Part shown: piece after piece, positions 1-8,642 of the stretch
Position numbering within the stretch: the stretch's first letter is position 1
Layout: each line of letters begins with the position of its first letter
NCBI GenBank assembly: GCA_944376295.1
Contig: CALWCE010000004.1
Location: forward strand, 1 to 64,000
Origin: an uncultured Clostridia bacterium
GTDB taxonomy: Bacteria > Bacillota > Clostridia > Christensenellales > Borkfalkiaceae
Direction of reading: 5' to 3'
DNA: 64,000 nt
Program-made: the position numbers and the translations under genes
Notes under the pieces: generated by a model
Seen by the model: only the letters and a program-made list of their open reading frames with translations
Told to the model about the DNA's origin: nothing
Database searches by the model: none

Positions 1-303
1 GGCGGGCAAAACGTAAATGAGCGTTTCGCTCTTTCGTTTTCTCCGTTCTTCCGCTTGCCGCCGTTTCTGCTCCCGCCTAAGTTGCCGAAAATCTTTGATA
101 AGTTCCTTTGTTACAAACTTTGTATTCTTGTTCAGAATACCGATTTTCGCTTTGTAGTCGAAAATCACGTCGTCGGTGATTTCGCGGAAAAAGCGCGGCG
201 GCAGTTGCGTGTCGCTCTCTTTCATCGCGTTGAGAATGTCTATATTCTCAAAGATAAGCGCAAGTTTTTCCTTGTGCAGTTCGGCAAAGTCTAATTTCTC
301 CAT
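1..303 (-). CDS. Partial hypothetical protein downstream of Zot-like ATPase
   Basis: The reading frame starts with ATG at 303 and stays open to the window edge, giving 101 codons, so the gene is truncated by the window. It begins MEKLDFAELHKEKLALIF. The visible part is charged and helical, ending in a very basic Arg/Lys/Glu/Gln-rich stretch that could form a coiled coil. The start overlaps the last 13 bases of the Zot-like gene, so the two are probably translationally coupled. I do not recognise the family. If the module is inovirus-like, a replication or morphogenesis protein would be expected here, but nothing seen proves that. Confidence 0.65.
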   Translation of the reverse strand, partial: MEKLDFAELHKEKLALIFENIDILNAMKESDTQLPPRFFREITDDVIFDYKAKIGILNKNTKFVTKELIKDFRQLRREQKRRQAEERRKRKSETLIYVLPA

Positions 304-1154
304 AAGTCCGTTACCTCGCTTTTTCTATCCTCTTTCGGGAAAAGCGGATAGCGTTCGCACCGCGCAAGCATAGCCGCCTTATTGTTGCCCGTAACCTCTG
401 CGGGCGTGGTATGGTAGTTGCCCGTCATACCGTTGTAAAAGTATTCCTTGCCGCTGAAACTATCCACGCAGTTATAAATATTTCCCTCGTGGGTGTATGT
501 CTTTTTGACGGCTAATTTCGCGTTGTCCGTGTCTTTATAGCGGGCATATTGCCGCACGCCCGTAAATTCCAAGCAATGCCATACCGTTTTGACGAGCCGC
601 CCGTGGCGGTCGTAATAATCGCGCTTGCCTTGTACCTCTATGAGTTTATCCGCAAGGGAACGAAAGCGTTTGTCCGCGCTGTCGTCTATCTGCGTGTCAG
701 CCCACATCTGAACGCCGACTTTTCTTTGTCGTTCGATATACCGCAAAAAATAATCGGCTACCCGTTCGGCGGTCATTGATTTGCGGCTATCCAGTTTACT
801 CTGTATTTCGGGCAGAAAGATTTTCGCATACGGCAGTAAATAGCAGACTTCGTGAACTCCGTCATACAGCCCGATTTTTTCAAACTGTAATTCCATAGAC
901 ACGCGCGGCATATATCCCAAGCCCCGCGCAATGAAAGTATCGTCCACGACATAGACAAGGTGCCGAACGTGCGGGGCAAGCGAAAGATTATCCCAGCCGC
1001 CCGCACGCAGCCGCGCGATCTCCTGTTTGCATAAGAGCAGGTCGCTGATCGCGCGCGGCGGTATCATATATTCGCAAGCAAAATGCGCGAGTAATGTTGT
1101 TTTACCCACGCCGCGCTCCCCGACAACGTAAGTCAGATAATAGATTTTTTCCAT
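291..1154 (-). CDS. Zot-like (inovirus pI-type) ATPase
   Basis: A 287-residue P-loop ATPase. Walker A is GERGVGKTT at residues 12-20. A hydrophobic strand ending in Asp-Asp (VYVVDD, 67-72) fits Walker B. A Thr-Gln pair at 154-155, followed by an Ile-Asp and basic/Leu-rich segment, resembles the sensor region of Zonular occludens toxin-like ATPases. These proteins (PF05707 family) drive extrusion and assembly of filamentous phages. No clear C-terminal membrane helix is visible, unlike classical Zot/pI. A FtsK/HerA-type packaging ATPase of another small virus or plasmid is the main alternative. It lies in a tightly packed minus-strand operon with several membrane or secreted proteins. Confidence 0.6.
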   Translation of the reverse strand: MEKIYYLTYVVGERGVGKTTLLAHFACEYMIPPRAISDLLLCKQEIARLRAGGWDNLSLAPHVRHLVYVVDDTFIARGLGYMPRVSMELQFEKIGLYDGVHEVCYLLPYAKIFLPEIQSKLDSRKSMTAERVADYFLRYIERQRKVGVQMWADTQIDDSADKRFRSLADKLIEVQGKRDYYDRHGRLVKTVWHCLEFTGVRQYARYKDTDNAKLAVKKTYTHEGNIYNCVDSFSGKEYFYNGMTGNYHTTPAEVTGNNKAAMLARCERYPLFPKEDRKSEVTDLWRN

Positions 1155-1210
1155 AGGCTACCCCGAAAAGAGGAAGGGAGCGAACGCGCGCGCCCGCTCC
1201 CTGCATTGTG

Positions 1211-1591
1211 TTACTGTTTGCCTTTCGTCGATTTCTTTGCCGCCGGTTTGGGCGGTGCGGCGGGCGGTGCTGTCGTTTCGTCCTTTTTCAGATTGTCGTA
1301 GATAAAAAAGGAATTGCGCCTGCCGATATTCCCCATATGCGCGTATGCGCTCCGCTGTCCTTTTCGATAGGACTTGATTTCGTTCGGGGTAAATTGTTTT
1401 GCGTATTCCTTTTTCTGTTCGGTGGTGTACGGTACATATTTTTTGTTTTCGTCGCTCATAGATTTCTCCTTGTTTGCGGGTTTGTTTCCCGCTATGCTTT
1501 CAGACTTTGAAACCATAACGAGAACGGGCGAGCCGACTGCGGCTTTTGCGTATGTGCCTTGATACCCTGCGGGAATTTTGGTGTTTGCCAT
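1211..1591 (-). CDS. Hypothetical soluble protein of Zot module
   Basis: A 126-residue protein, or about 82 residues if translation starts at the internal Met before Ser-Asp-Glu-Asn-Lys-Lys, near 1459. That internal start has a good AAGGAGAAATCT upstream and may be the true one. The sequence is basic, without membrane segments, and ends in a Pro/Ala/Lys-rich tail rich in APP and AAKK steps. Only 3 bases separate it from the stop of the preceding gene. I recognise no domain. In a phage context it could bind DNA or act as a scaffold, which is inference from charge only. Confidence 0.55.
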   Translation of the reverse strand: MANTKIPAGYQGTYAKAAVGSPVLVMVSKSESIAGNKPANKEKSMSDENKKYVPYTTEQKKEYAKQFTPNEIKSYRKGQRSAYAHMGNIGRRNSFFIYDNLKKDETTAPPAAPPKPAAKKSTKGKQ

Positions 1592-1594
1592 AGT

Positions 1595-1960
1595 TTAACC
1601 TTTCTTTGCGGGCGTTGCCGTTTCGTCCTGCGCCGCCTTTGCAATGAGCAGTTCGACAATGGTATTTGTCGCGCGGGGCAGAAAGTAAAAGTATTCGTCG
1701 TCGTTGAACATTTTGAGAACGACGGCGATATATTCCGCGCCCGTCTTTTCGCTTGTGCGGCGTTCGAGCGTAAAACTCTTGAACGGTTCAACGCCCAGTT
1801 CGGTGCAAGTTTGGATAAGTTCGACAACCTCTTTGTCGCACCATACGTCGGCGGAACGCCCGTTTACGAGTTCCACGCGGACAAAGTAATTTTTGCCGCC
1901 GCGTTTTGCGGGCTTTGCAACGATTTTGATTTCCTTGACTACCTTGTTGAGATTTTCCAT
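1595..1960 (-). CDS. Hypothetical 121-aa protein, possibly nucleic-acid binding
   Basis: It begins MENLNKVVKEIKIV and has a ribosome-binding site (AAGGAGAGT) just before the ATG. The first two thirds alternate hydrophobic and charged residues in a way that suggests beta strands, with a GGKNYFVRVEL segment near residue 22. The C-terminus ends in Ala/Thr/Lys-rich sequence. In filamentous phages a small single-strand DNA binding protein is commonly encoded near the structural genes, and the size and predicted beta content fit. No diagnostic motif is present, so this remains a suggestion. Confidence 0.55.
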   Translation of the reverse strand: MENLNKVVKEIKIVAKPAKRGGKNYFVRVELVNGRSADVWCDKEVVELIQTCTELGVEPFKSFTLERRTSEKTGAEYIAVVLKMFNDDEYFYFLPRATNTIVELLIAKAAQDETATPAKKG

Positions 1961-2042
1961 TTTTTACTCTCCTTGAAAGATATTTATTTGCAACCCGCGC
2001 CGACCTTGCGCACCGATCGGCGCGGGATATGCCGAAAAGATT

Positions 2043-4091
2043 TTAGCCGCGTTTTTCCTTGATTTTCTCTATTATCGTTTTGATTAGTCTGAACGGCGCG
2101 GAGATAAGCCACCATAAGCCTTTGAATATCCAAACTATCAATTTGCCGATAAAGCCGATAATTGCAGGGAAAAACATAATGAGCAGGAACAGCCCGACGA
2201 TAACGCCCAGCACGATGAGCAGAATTTGCCACCATTCCAAACCGTCGGGGATATACACGGGCGGCGTTATGTCGTTCACTATGTCGATAGGGTCAGACAC
2301 GGCGGGGATAACCGTATATGCGCCGTCCTTTTGGAAAGAAAGCTGAATAATGTCAAAGTCCAAAAATACGCTCTCCCAAGCGCGATAGGCTTGCCCGCTC
2401 GTGTGTTTGTCGCTCCATAAAAAGCCCTTACCCAGTTCGATTATATCGACCGCCGCAGAATAGTAATCGGAAGTCGCAAAGCGGAATAAAACGACGACCT
2501 TTTCTTCGTCGGCGGTCGAGGTGTCAACGGTGATTGCCTCGTTATAATAATCGCGCAGGGCGGACACGTCGTGCGGGTTGATTAAGAGCCGTTCGGAGAT
2601 TTCTTCGTCCGTGCCGTTCAAATCGTCCGCTTTCAGAGTGTAGATAGGCGCAACGGTGCGGCTTTCCTCTTGCGGGATATTGCCCGTCATTGCGTTCCAT
2701 AAGCCCCAGTTTATCCAGTTATCCCAAAAGGACGGGTCTGTTTCCTGCCAGCTCGAAAGCGTTTGCAAGTCCACGTCGGCATTGAAATCGTAATAGCTAT
2801 AACCTTTTTGTATCTTGCCGTACTGCGTGTCGATTTTGCGGTATTCGTCTATATCGTCCGCGAATAAGTCTGCGCTTATCGTTCCGTCTTTGACCGGCAG
2901 CGTGCCGTTTTCATATGTCTTGTTATAGCCTTTTATCCATTCATAGAGCGCGTTGCTCGTGATACCGCCGTTTTCCACTATATCCGCATAGGGGTCGTAT
3001 TCGCTGATATTGTCCGTCTTGAACAGATAATAGAGCGCGGGCGCGGGAACGTGCAAATAGCCGCTCCCCAAATTCCAACCCCAAGCCGCCATATTCATAC
3101 CGCCGCCCGCGTCGCCCGCGTTCTGACCCAAACTGTAATAGATTTCCTTGTTATATTCGGTCATTCCGAACTGGTCAAACGCGCCCGTCTGCCTGCCGAG
3201 CCACGGATATGCTTTGTCGTAGAAGTCCTGATTGCTCGTTACGACGATATCTTTCGTCTTGTATTCGTACCATTCCGCTTTGATACGTTGCAGTTTGCCG
3301 TAGGTATCGAACAGCCGTTTGGGAACGGCAAAATATACCGTGTCCAACTGGTTCTGATAGCCCGCGCCCTTGCTCGATGTCTTTGTTCGGTAATAGGTAT
3401 GCCGCACGTTGAGCTTGACTGTTTCCAGTTCTTCCACCGAACACAGCAGGTTGTTTTCGGCGTTTTGGTCTGTTCCGTAGCCCTTTGCGTAGCCCGTGAA
3501 TTTATAAGTACCGCCAACGCCGTAGTCGCGCGCGTTGTCCGCGCCCGTTTCCCAAAGTTGTATGCCCGCAATGTCGTAACGCCGATAGCCGTTGTCGCTC
3601 TCGTGCGTGCGGGCATTGCGTAAAATCGCGCCGTCCTCGTCTATGATACGGAATTTATAGAGCAGTTTGGAATAATCGCCCGTCGCTATCCCGCACAGTT
3701 TGAGCGGCACGTTCGCATAGTCGCAGGGGTTGCCGTCCTCGTCATACGCGATTGCCATATTGACGGTATTTGCGCCTTGCCGCTCCGAGATCGCAAGCCG
3801 TGCGGGGTTGTAGATATACACATACAGCGCGTAATTTTCCATATTCAGCGCGCTTGCCGAAAAGCAGTATTCCGCGAGCGTTACGAACTGAATACTTCCG
3901 TTTTTATCGTAAACGAATTGCGACAGGTCGTATTCCGACAAATCGTCCGTTACGGCAGTATCGTCGAAATAGTTTTCCGTATTTTCGGCGGCAAGGACAG
4001 TATTCACGGGCGTAAAGCCCGCAAATACCGCCGTTGTCATCAGCACGAACAGAGCAAAGAACAGGCACAGCCCGTGTTTGATTTTTTCCAT
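2043..4091 (-). CDS. Large secreted protein with C-terminal membrane anchor
   Basis: A 682-residue protein. Residues 1-35 form a clear Sec signal peptide (basic Lys-Ile-Lys, hydrophobic core, LAA before Glu). The ectodomain is rich in Tyr, Asp and Asn and includes a YFAVPKRLF segment. Residues 620-682 hold one long hydrophobic helix, a second amphipathic/hydrophobic stretch with many Trp and Phe, and a basic tail, so the protein should be anchored in the membrane facing outward. Size and topology would fit an adsorption/pIII-like or host-surface protein of an inovirus-like element, but no homology is recognised. It is the largest gene of the module and directly follows two other membrane-anchored proteins. 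Confidence 0.7.
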   Translation of the reverse strand: MEKIKHGLCLFFALFVLMTTAVFAGFTPVNTVLAAENTENYFDDTAVTDDLSEYDLSQFVYDKNGSIQFVTLAEYCFSASALNMENYALYVYIYNPARLAISERQGANTVNMAIAYDEDGNPCDYANVPLKLCGIATGDYSKLLYKFRIIDEDGAILRNARTHESDNGYRRYDIAGIQLWETGADNARDYGVGGTYKFTGYAKGYGTDQNAENNLLCSVEELETVKLNVRHTYYRTKTSSKGAGYQNQLDTVYFAVPKRLFDTYGKLQRIKAEWYEYKTKDIVVTSNQDFYDKAYPWLGRQTGAFDQFGMTEYNKEIYYSLGQNAGDAGGGMNMAAWGWNLGSGYLHVPAPALYYLFKTDNISEYDPYADIVENGGITSNALYEWIKGYNKTYENGTLPVKDGTISADLFADDIDEYRKIDTQYGKIQKGYSYYDFNADVDLQTLSSWQETDPSFWDNWINWGLWNAMTGNIPQEESRTVAPIYTLKADDLNGTDEEISERLLINPHDVSALRDYYNEAITVDTSTADEEKVVVLFRFATSDYYSAAVDIIELGKGFLWSDKHTSGQAYRAWESVFLDFDIIQLSFQKDGAYTVIPAVSDPIDIVNDITPPVYIPDGLEWWQILLIVLGVIVGLFLLIMFFPAIIGFIGKLIVWIFKGLWWLISAPFRLIKTIIEKIKEKRG

Positions 4092-4100
4092 ACCGCGCCC

Positions 4101-4655
4101 CTAAAAAATGATTGCCGACTGGTCTAACGAAATGCCGACTACTTCCGCATTGATATAGAAGTACGTTTCCAGACTTTCTTCGCCCGCCGTAACCGACATA
4201 CGAAAGATAGGCACGGGCGGAAATTCGTCCGTCTTTACGGTCATACCGTTCTGAATACGGGAAAGCACGTCGTTCAACCCGTAGTGCGTTATTGTAAAGC
4301 CCGTTTCCGTCCGCGCAAAGTCAAAGCCCGCCGTGAGGTTGCGCCCGTCGAAATCGCCCCAAGTGTACGGTTCTTCGCCCACCGTTAAAGCAAAGTCGTT
4401 TTCCTGCGTGCAGTAGGAGTATATTTGCACGTCGTACTTTTCCGCGTTTTCAACGGTAAATTCCTGCCCGCTGTCCAGTAAGCCCAATGAGCCGCCGTTT
4501 TCTATCTTCGTGCCGTTCAGATAGAGGGAAAGACCGTTGCCGCCGACAACGGGAGGACTTCCGCCCTGCGTGAAATAGAAGTACAGGAACACACCGACGC
4601 CCGCAAGCAAAACCACGACCAACAGCACGATAAGTATGCGTTTGAGTTTTGCCAT
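4101..4655 (-). CDS. Membrane-anchored hypothetical protein (184 aa)
   Basis: Residues 5-28 form one transmembrane helix (LKRILIVLLVVVLLAGVGVF...), followed by a Gly/Pro-rich linker and an extracytoplasmic beta-rich domain of about 145 residues. No cysteine lipobox is present, so it is an N-terminally anchored type II protein. It lies 9 bases upstream of the 682-residue secreted protein and 10 bases downstream of another N-anchored protein, so the three are probably made together. The family is not recognised. Confidence 0.65.
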   Translation of the reverse strand: MAKLKRILIVLLVVVLLAGVGVFLYFYFTQGGSPPVVGGNGLSLYLNGTKIENGGSLGLLDSGQEFTVENAEKYDVQIYSYCTQENDFALTVGEEPYTWGDFDGRNLTAGFDFARTETGFTITHYGLNDVLSRIQNGMTVKTDEFPPVPIFRMSVTAGEESLETYFYINAEVVGISLDQSAIIF

Positions 4656-4665
4656 ACGCTACCCC

Positions 4666-5736
4666 TTAAAAGACAAAGCCGCCTTGATTGAGCGAGATAT
4701 TCTCCGTCGCCATATAGACGGTGTTCACGTCAAGCCCCAGTTTGTACCAAGTATCGCACTCCACATAGGAAACCGAAATAGCATTGTCCGTCTTGAAAAT
4801 GCCGACCTTAAAGACATTTTCTTCCCCGACTTCGTTTGTTGCCGCGCGGAGCGCCGACATAACCTCGTCCGAAAAGCTTCTGTCAAGCAGACTGTAAAAT
4901 ACAGTATTCCCGTATGCGCCGTCCGTAAATTCCACTTCGCGGGTATGCGCGTATTCGCTGGATAAGTTTACACGTTTCATTCTCCGCGTAATATCCTTAC
5001 CCGAACCGTTTGCCTTGTTGTACGCCGCAATAAATTCGTCCGTAAATGCAATACCCGCACAGATAAACTCATTGTAGTCGCTTTCGCTTTTACCGAGATA
5101 CGGGAGCGTGCCTTCCGAATAGGAATAGTCGATTTCCATTGTATGCGTTTCGTCAAGCTGCGCCTTAAACCCGCAGGAAGTCGTGGAGAGCGCAGAGCCG
5201 CCGAGTTTCAGGTTGTTCACGTTCAGGCGTTGCTGATAGTCCACCGTGCAAGTGGCGGTCTTGTCCGCGTTGCCCGCCGCGCTCACCGTGAGTATCACTT
5301 GTTCCGAAAAGGGCTTTACGCAGGCAAGCGTAGCCGTGAGCGCGCCCTCTGCCGCGGGCGTTATCGTTACATAGTCCGTTACCGTCTTGCCCGTAGCCCA
5401 CGCCGAACTGCCGTTTTTCCACGCGACCGACCAGTTTGCGCGTTGCAATGCCGTGGCGGGCTGAATTTTCGCCGTTACCGTATAACTGTTTTCTGCCAAC
5501 GCGTTGACTTCGTTCGCGCTTGCCGACATCGCTTTGACGGATAGCGAAACGCCGCTCATTTCGTCGGGCGTTACGATAAAGCCCGTTTCCGTCTGTTCGG
5601 CGGGCGGCGTTTCCTTTTTGTCGAACCACCCGCAAATAATGCCCGCAATGAGTACGCCGACAATGAGGAACGCAAGGAGCGTACACACCCATTTCACCGC
5701 GTCAGACTTCTGATGATTGAAAAGTTCGTTGTTCAT
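4666..5736 (-). CDS. Membrane-anchored protein with Ig-like ectodomain
   Basis: I chose the ATG at 5736 because GGAGGTAAC precedes it at good spacing; an upstream ATG at 5772 has none. The product is 356 residues. One transmembrane helix lies around residues 17-40 (WVCTLLAFLIVGVLIAGIIC). Residues 50-170 look like a bacterial Ig-like fold, with repeated V-x-A/T strands, a TLACVKP segment and a VDYQQRL end. The rest is a second extracytoplasmic domain. Such Ig-like domains often serve in surface attachment of phages and cells. It starts the structural block of the Zot-containing operon. Confidence 0.65.
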   Translation of the reverse strand: MNNELFNHQKSDAVKWVCTLLAFLIVGVLIAGIICGWFDKKETPPAEQTETGFIVTPDEMSGVSLSVKAMSASANEVNALAENSYTVTAKIQPATALQRANWSVAWKNGSSAWATGKTVTDYVTITPAAEGALTATLACVKPFSEQVILTVSAAGNADKTATCTVDYQQRLNVNNLKLGGSALSTTSCGFKAQLDETHTMEIDYSYSEGTLPYLGKSESDYNEFICAGIAFTDEFIAAYNKANGSGKDITRRMKRVNLSSEYAHTREVEFTDGAYGNTVFYSLLDRSFSDEVMSALRAATNEVGEENVFKVGIFKTDNAISVSYVECDTWYKLGLDVNTVYMATENISLNQGGFVF

Positions 5737-5775
5737 TGTTACCTCCGAATTATTTTGATTTTTGAACGGCAAGGG

Positions 5776-6018
5776 CTAATCTTTATCTTTATCCGCAAAC
5801 GGATTTTGCTTGCCGATTGCCGCCCAGTCGATATACTCTGCCGCATTGTCCGCGCCAAAGTAATAGATAAACCGCCGCGCCGTTTCCTCGTTTACCGCTT
5901 TGCCGTCAAGCAGTTTTTCGACCTCTCCGACCGTAACGCCCATTTCCCGCGCCAGTATCGCCGCCGAAAGTTCGTTCTTCTGCATAAAGGCTTGCAACAG
6001 TTCTGTTTTGATTTTCAC
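5776..6018 (-). CDS. Small HTH protein
   Basis: An 80-residue protein. The segment from about residue 10 to 45 (LQAFMQKNELSAAILAREMG, then TVGEVEKLLDGKAV) follows the XRE-type helix-turn-helix pattern: helix, short turn, recognition helix, then the G-K spacing that precedes helix 4. It is likely a DNA-binding regulator of the module. It lies between the sigma-like gene and the membrane protein gene, with the next start only about 40 bases downstream. Regulatory target unknown. Confidence 0.65.
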   Translation of the reverse strand: MKIKTELLQAFMQKNELSAAILAREMGVTVGEVEKLLDGKAVNEETARRFIYYFGADNAAEYIDWAAIGKQNPFADKDKD

Positions 6019-6084
6019 TTTCCACGCTCCCGTTTTTTAGTAGGCAGTTTTTTGCCTCCACTTATAAGCACGAAAACGGGGTAA

Positions 6085-6492
6085 TTATAAGGTTTTTCCC
6101 AAAAGTTTTTTTAATTTCTTCAGAACCGTTGCAAGTTGTTGCGTGATAGCGGGTTGCGAAACGCCTTTTTCTTTCGCTATTGCCGTTAAAGTCATACCCT
6201 CAAAAAATACTTTTTGCACTAATTCACGTTGTTTGTCCGATAGTGCGGCGATTGCTTTATGTATTCGCTCGTCGTCCTCGCGCAACTCAACGGCGGCAAC
6301 CGGATCGGCGGCGGTGCCCGTAAAGTCAACGCCTATTTCCATTAAATAATTCAACGAAGTGTGCCGCCGTGTTTCCCGCCAATGGTTGCGCTTTTCTTCT
6401 TGAACTAATTGCAGGTGCAGGGCGTAAAGCTCGTCCGTAACCTCGATTTCACTTGTCGTTCCGTCCGCGAACTTGTATTTGATTGTTGGCAT
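6085..6492 (-). CDS. Sigma-70 region 4-like regulator of mobile element
   Basis: A 135-residue protein. The C-terminal half, from about residue 75, is a sigma-70 region 4 type helix-turn-helix (LSDKQRELVQKVFFEGMTLT, AIAKEKGVSQPAI) ending in a Lys/Leu-rich helix. The N-terminus (YKFADGTTSEIEV, then a WRETRRHTSLN segment) matches a style of small sigma-like protein common in conjugative and mobilizable elements of Clostridia, where it controls transfer genes. It heads the minus-strand operon of the Zot module, so it is probably its transcriptional activator. It could also belong to a neighbouring conjugative element that has been lost. Confidence 0.75.
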   Translation of the reverse strand: MPTIKYKFADGTTSEIEVTDELYALHLQLVQEEKRNHWRETRRHTSLNYLMEIGVDFTGTAADPVAAVELREDDERIHKAIAALSDKQRELVQKVFFEGMTLTAIAKEKGVSQPAITQQLATVLKKLKKLLGKTL

Positions 6493-6898
6493 AAATTTGT
6501 CCGTCCTTTTCGATTTTGCTTTTTGGAAAATCGGCTATTTCGGACAAAATTCGCATAAAATAAGCCCGCCAGCCGAGAGCGGAATCTCGACTGACGGGCG
6601 CAAAAAGACATAAAAAAACACCCGACAAACTTTTGGACTAAATCAGAGATTCAGCCCTAAAAATTTGTCGGGTTCTTACTCTTTCAAAGAGAGTTGCAAC
6701 ACCTTTAACAAATGCCAGCCGTAAACGTGCGTGCGCTTACAGCCCTATAAATAGTTGTGCGTGGGTATGCGCGTTTGCTATGAGGTGTCTATGTATAAAA
6801 AAAGAATTGAGTGCGCCATATTCAGCTCCCGAAAATAATTTTGTTGTTTTACTTTCGTACACTCAATTCTTTATCTGTTATAAAGTTTTATTCGGTTG
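6493..6898. other. Intergenic region with two long inverted repeats
   Basis: No convincing gene is present in these 406 bases. Two inverted repeats stand out. ACCCGACAAA at 6620-6629 pairs with TTTGTCGGGT at 6664-6673, leaving a 34-base loop. AAAGAATTGAGTG at 6801-6813 pairs perfectly with CACTCAATTCTTT at 6860-6872, leaving a 46-base loop and preceded by an A tract. Between them lies a stretch rich in alternating GTGCG. The region separates the Zot module from the hydrolase/TetR cargo and could hold a replication origin, an element end or bidirectional terminators. Nothing decides between these. Confidence 0.5.
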
Positions 6899-7060
6899 TT
6901 ACATTTTACTTTCCAATACTTTTTGAATAGTGATTTTGCCGTCCTTGATTTCTACAATTAGTTTCGCCTTGCATTTCGGGCAATAGATTTCTACGTTTGA
7001 GCCGTCGCCAGCCTTAAATAATTTGTACCCGCAGTCGGGGCATACAGTGTAATAGGTCAT
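6899..7060 (-). CDS. Small zinc-ribbon protein (53 aa)
   Basis: A short gene read directly from the sequence: ATG at 7060, TAA at 6899-6901, 53 residues. It contains two Cys-X2-Cys pairs: CPDC at residues 7-10 and CPKC at 27-30, the arrangement of a rubredoxin-like zinc ribbon. A charged C-terminal tail (IVEIKDGKITIQKVLE) follows. Similar tiny zinc ribbons (Com-like or cysteine-rich KTR-like) occur in mobile elements of Firmicutes. Start support is moderate: the upstream AAAAGGAAAGCCT provides a ribosome-binding site. It lies 12 bases after the hydrolase gene stop, so it is probably the last gene of that operon. Confidence 0.7.
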   Translation of the reverse strand: MTYYTVCPDCGYKLFKAGDGSNVEIYCPKCKAKLIVEIKDGKITIQKVLESKM

Positions 7061-7072
7061 AGGCTTTCCTTT

Positions 7073-7990
7073 TTAACTGTTTTCTACAATAAAATCAGTA
7101 AATGCTACATTTAGTTCGGAATTATTTTCAAGTAAATGCCCGCCTGTTTCAAATACCAAAAATTTACAATTCGGAAACCTTGAAACTGAATTTGCAATTT
7201 GATTATAGTCAGCCATTTTGTCGTCTTTTGCTTGCGCAATAAGCGTTTTAACTTTCAATGTTTCAATAGGGTAATCGTCAAAATTTTTTGCCATATCAAT
7301 GTTATTTACTGCCGCATCATTTATCATTCCCGCGCGTCGCTCTTTAATCGGAAGCATACTATGTATCATTTGAGCGTCCATACCCATCATCGGTTTGAAA
7401 AAATGGCGGCAAAGCCATAGACCATAATCATTTGTAAGGAATTTAGGTACTCCCGCATATTTGGGATAACTACTCGGTTTTTCAGCAAACGGTGCGGCGG
7501 TTGAATATAAAATCAAACCTTTAACTCTTTCGGGGTGTTCAAGGGCAAACTTTATCGCTATTGTTCCACCTGCCGAAGTTCCAAATAGAAAAACTTTATC
7601 TATATTCAATTTGTCTAATAATTCAATAAAAGCATTTACTTGATTTGAGGGGGAAGTATCAGAGGGCATTTCACTACCTAAATACCCAAATCTTGACGGT
7701 ACAATTATTCTATAATCATTTTGTTTATCTTTCATCATATCTATTGTGTCATAACCGCCGCAAATACCGTGAACGACAAAAAGCACTTCGCCTTTGCCGC
7801 TGTCTACATAAGTCATTTTTCCATTACTTAATTCTATTGATTGCGCATTATAGGTTTCTAATCGCCTATATGCCTTTTTGACTGCATTATTGCATAAAAT
7901 CAATTCAACAGATAAATACAGTAGAATTATTGCTAAAATTATAAAAACGGTTGCAATCGCTATCATTTTTTTACCTCGAAATTGTTTCAT
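7073..7990 (-). CDS. Membrane-anchored alpha/beta hydrolase
   Basis: A 305-residue protein. Residues 9-32 form an N-terminal membrane helix. The nucleophile elbow is GTSAGG at residues 137-142, with Ser139 as the expected nucleophile. An HGICGG oxyanion segment lies at 74-79, and a Gly-Gly-His near residue 283 supplies the catalytic His. The fold is that of the AB hydrolase 1 family; the substrate cannot be told. It directly follows the TetR gene (4-base gap) and is surely controlled by it, an arrangement typical of inducible detoxification genes. Codon use and base composition are much more AT-rich than the chromosomal part, supporting transfer. Confidence 0.85.
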   Translation of the reverse strand: MKQFRGKKMIAIATVFIILAIILLYLSVELILCNNAVKKAYRRLETYNAQSIELSNGKMTYVDSGKGEVLFVVHGICGGYDTIDMMKDKQNDYRIIVPSRFGYLGSEMPSDTSPSNQVNAFIELLDKLNIDKVFLFGTSAGGTIAIKFALEHPERVKGLILYSTAAPFAEKPSSYPKYAGVPKFLTNDYGLWLCRHFFKPMMGMDAQMIHSMLPIKERRAGMINDAAVNNIDMAKNFDDYPIETLKVKTLIAQAKDDKMADYNQIANSVSRFPNCKFLVFETGGHLLENNSELNVAFTDFIVENS

Positions 7991-7994
7991 TTAT

Positions 7995-8618
7995 CTATTT
8001 CCTTTTAGAATACACTTTAATAAACAATTTTATATGATTAGTCAAATCTTCTAAAATTTTCTTTTCATTTGAGTTGTTATTGTCATAAGCAGTAAGTAAT
8101 AAATATATCGGAGCATAAAATTGTAGAGCGACTATTTTATAATCTGCTTGTATTAACACGTCGGAATTTATCAGTTCCATAAATACTTTGCTTTGGTAAG
8201 CAATAACATTCTCAAAATAAAATTCTCTATAAACTTTTCCAAGCGTTTCATTTCTGAATTGTTCCATAGTCAATATTTTTCTAAACTTTGCTGCTCGCTC
8301 ATCTTTTGCTAAATACAAAAACAATCTACAACACAATCCAATTAGTTCATTTTCCGAAATGTGTTTATATTGTTCAATCGTTTTTTCATTATGTTCAATT
8401 TTGAGCAAGTTGGCGTTTTTAGTGTATTCCTCACTCATTTGTATAACTAATTTGTCAAAAAGGTCTTGTTTATTTGCAAAATGTTTATATATAGCACTTT
8501 CTCTAATGCCAACAATATGGGCAATATCGCGTAAACCTACGCCGTCGTAACCACATTTAGAAAAGAGATCCAACGCCGTATCTAATATTAACTTTTTTGT
8601 GTCTTTTTGTTTGGGCAT
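7995..8618 (-). CDS. TetR family transcriptional regulator
   Basis: The chosen start is the ATG at 8618, preceded by AAGGAGAAATATT; the product has 207 residues. The N-terminal TetR helix-turn-helix is clear: LILDTALDLFSKCGYDGVGL, then RDIAHIVGIRESAIYKHFANK. The C-terminal ligand domain is diverse, as usual. The gene precedes the hydrolase and both are transcribed from a consensus promoter that contains two direct copies of a probable operator (8643-8685), so autoregulation is likely. The ligand is unknown and is probably a hydrolase substrate or a toxic small molecule. Confidence 0.9.
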   Translation of the reverse strand: MPKQKDTKKLILDTALDLFSKCGYDGVGLRDIAHIVGIRESAIYKHFANKQDLFDKLVIQMSEEYTKNANLLKIEHNEKTIEQYKHISENELIGLCCRLFLYLAKDERAAKFRKILTMEQFRNETLGKVYREFYFENVIAYQSKVFMELINSDVLIQADYKIVALQFYAPIYLLLTAYDNNNSNEKKILEDLTNHIKLFIKVYSKRK

Positions 8619-8642
8619 AATATTTCTCCTTGACAAGTTATC

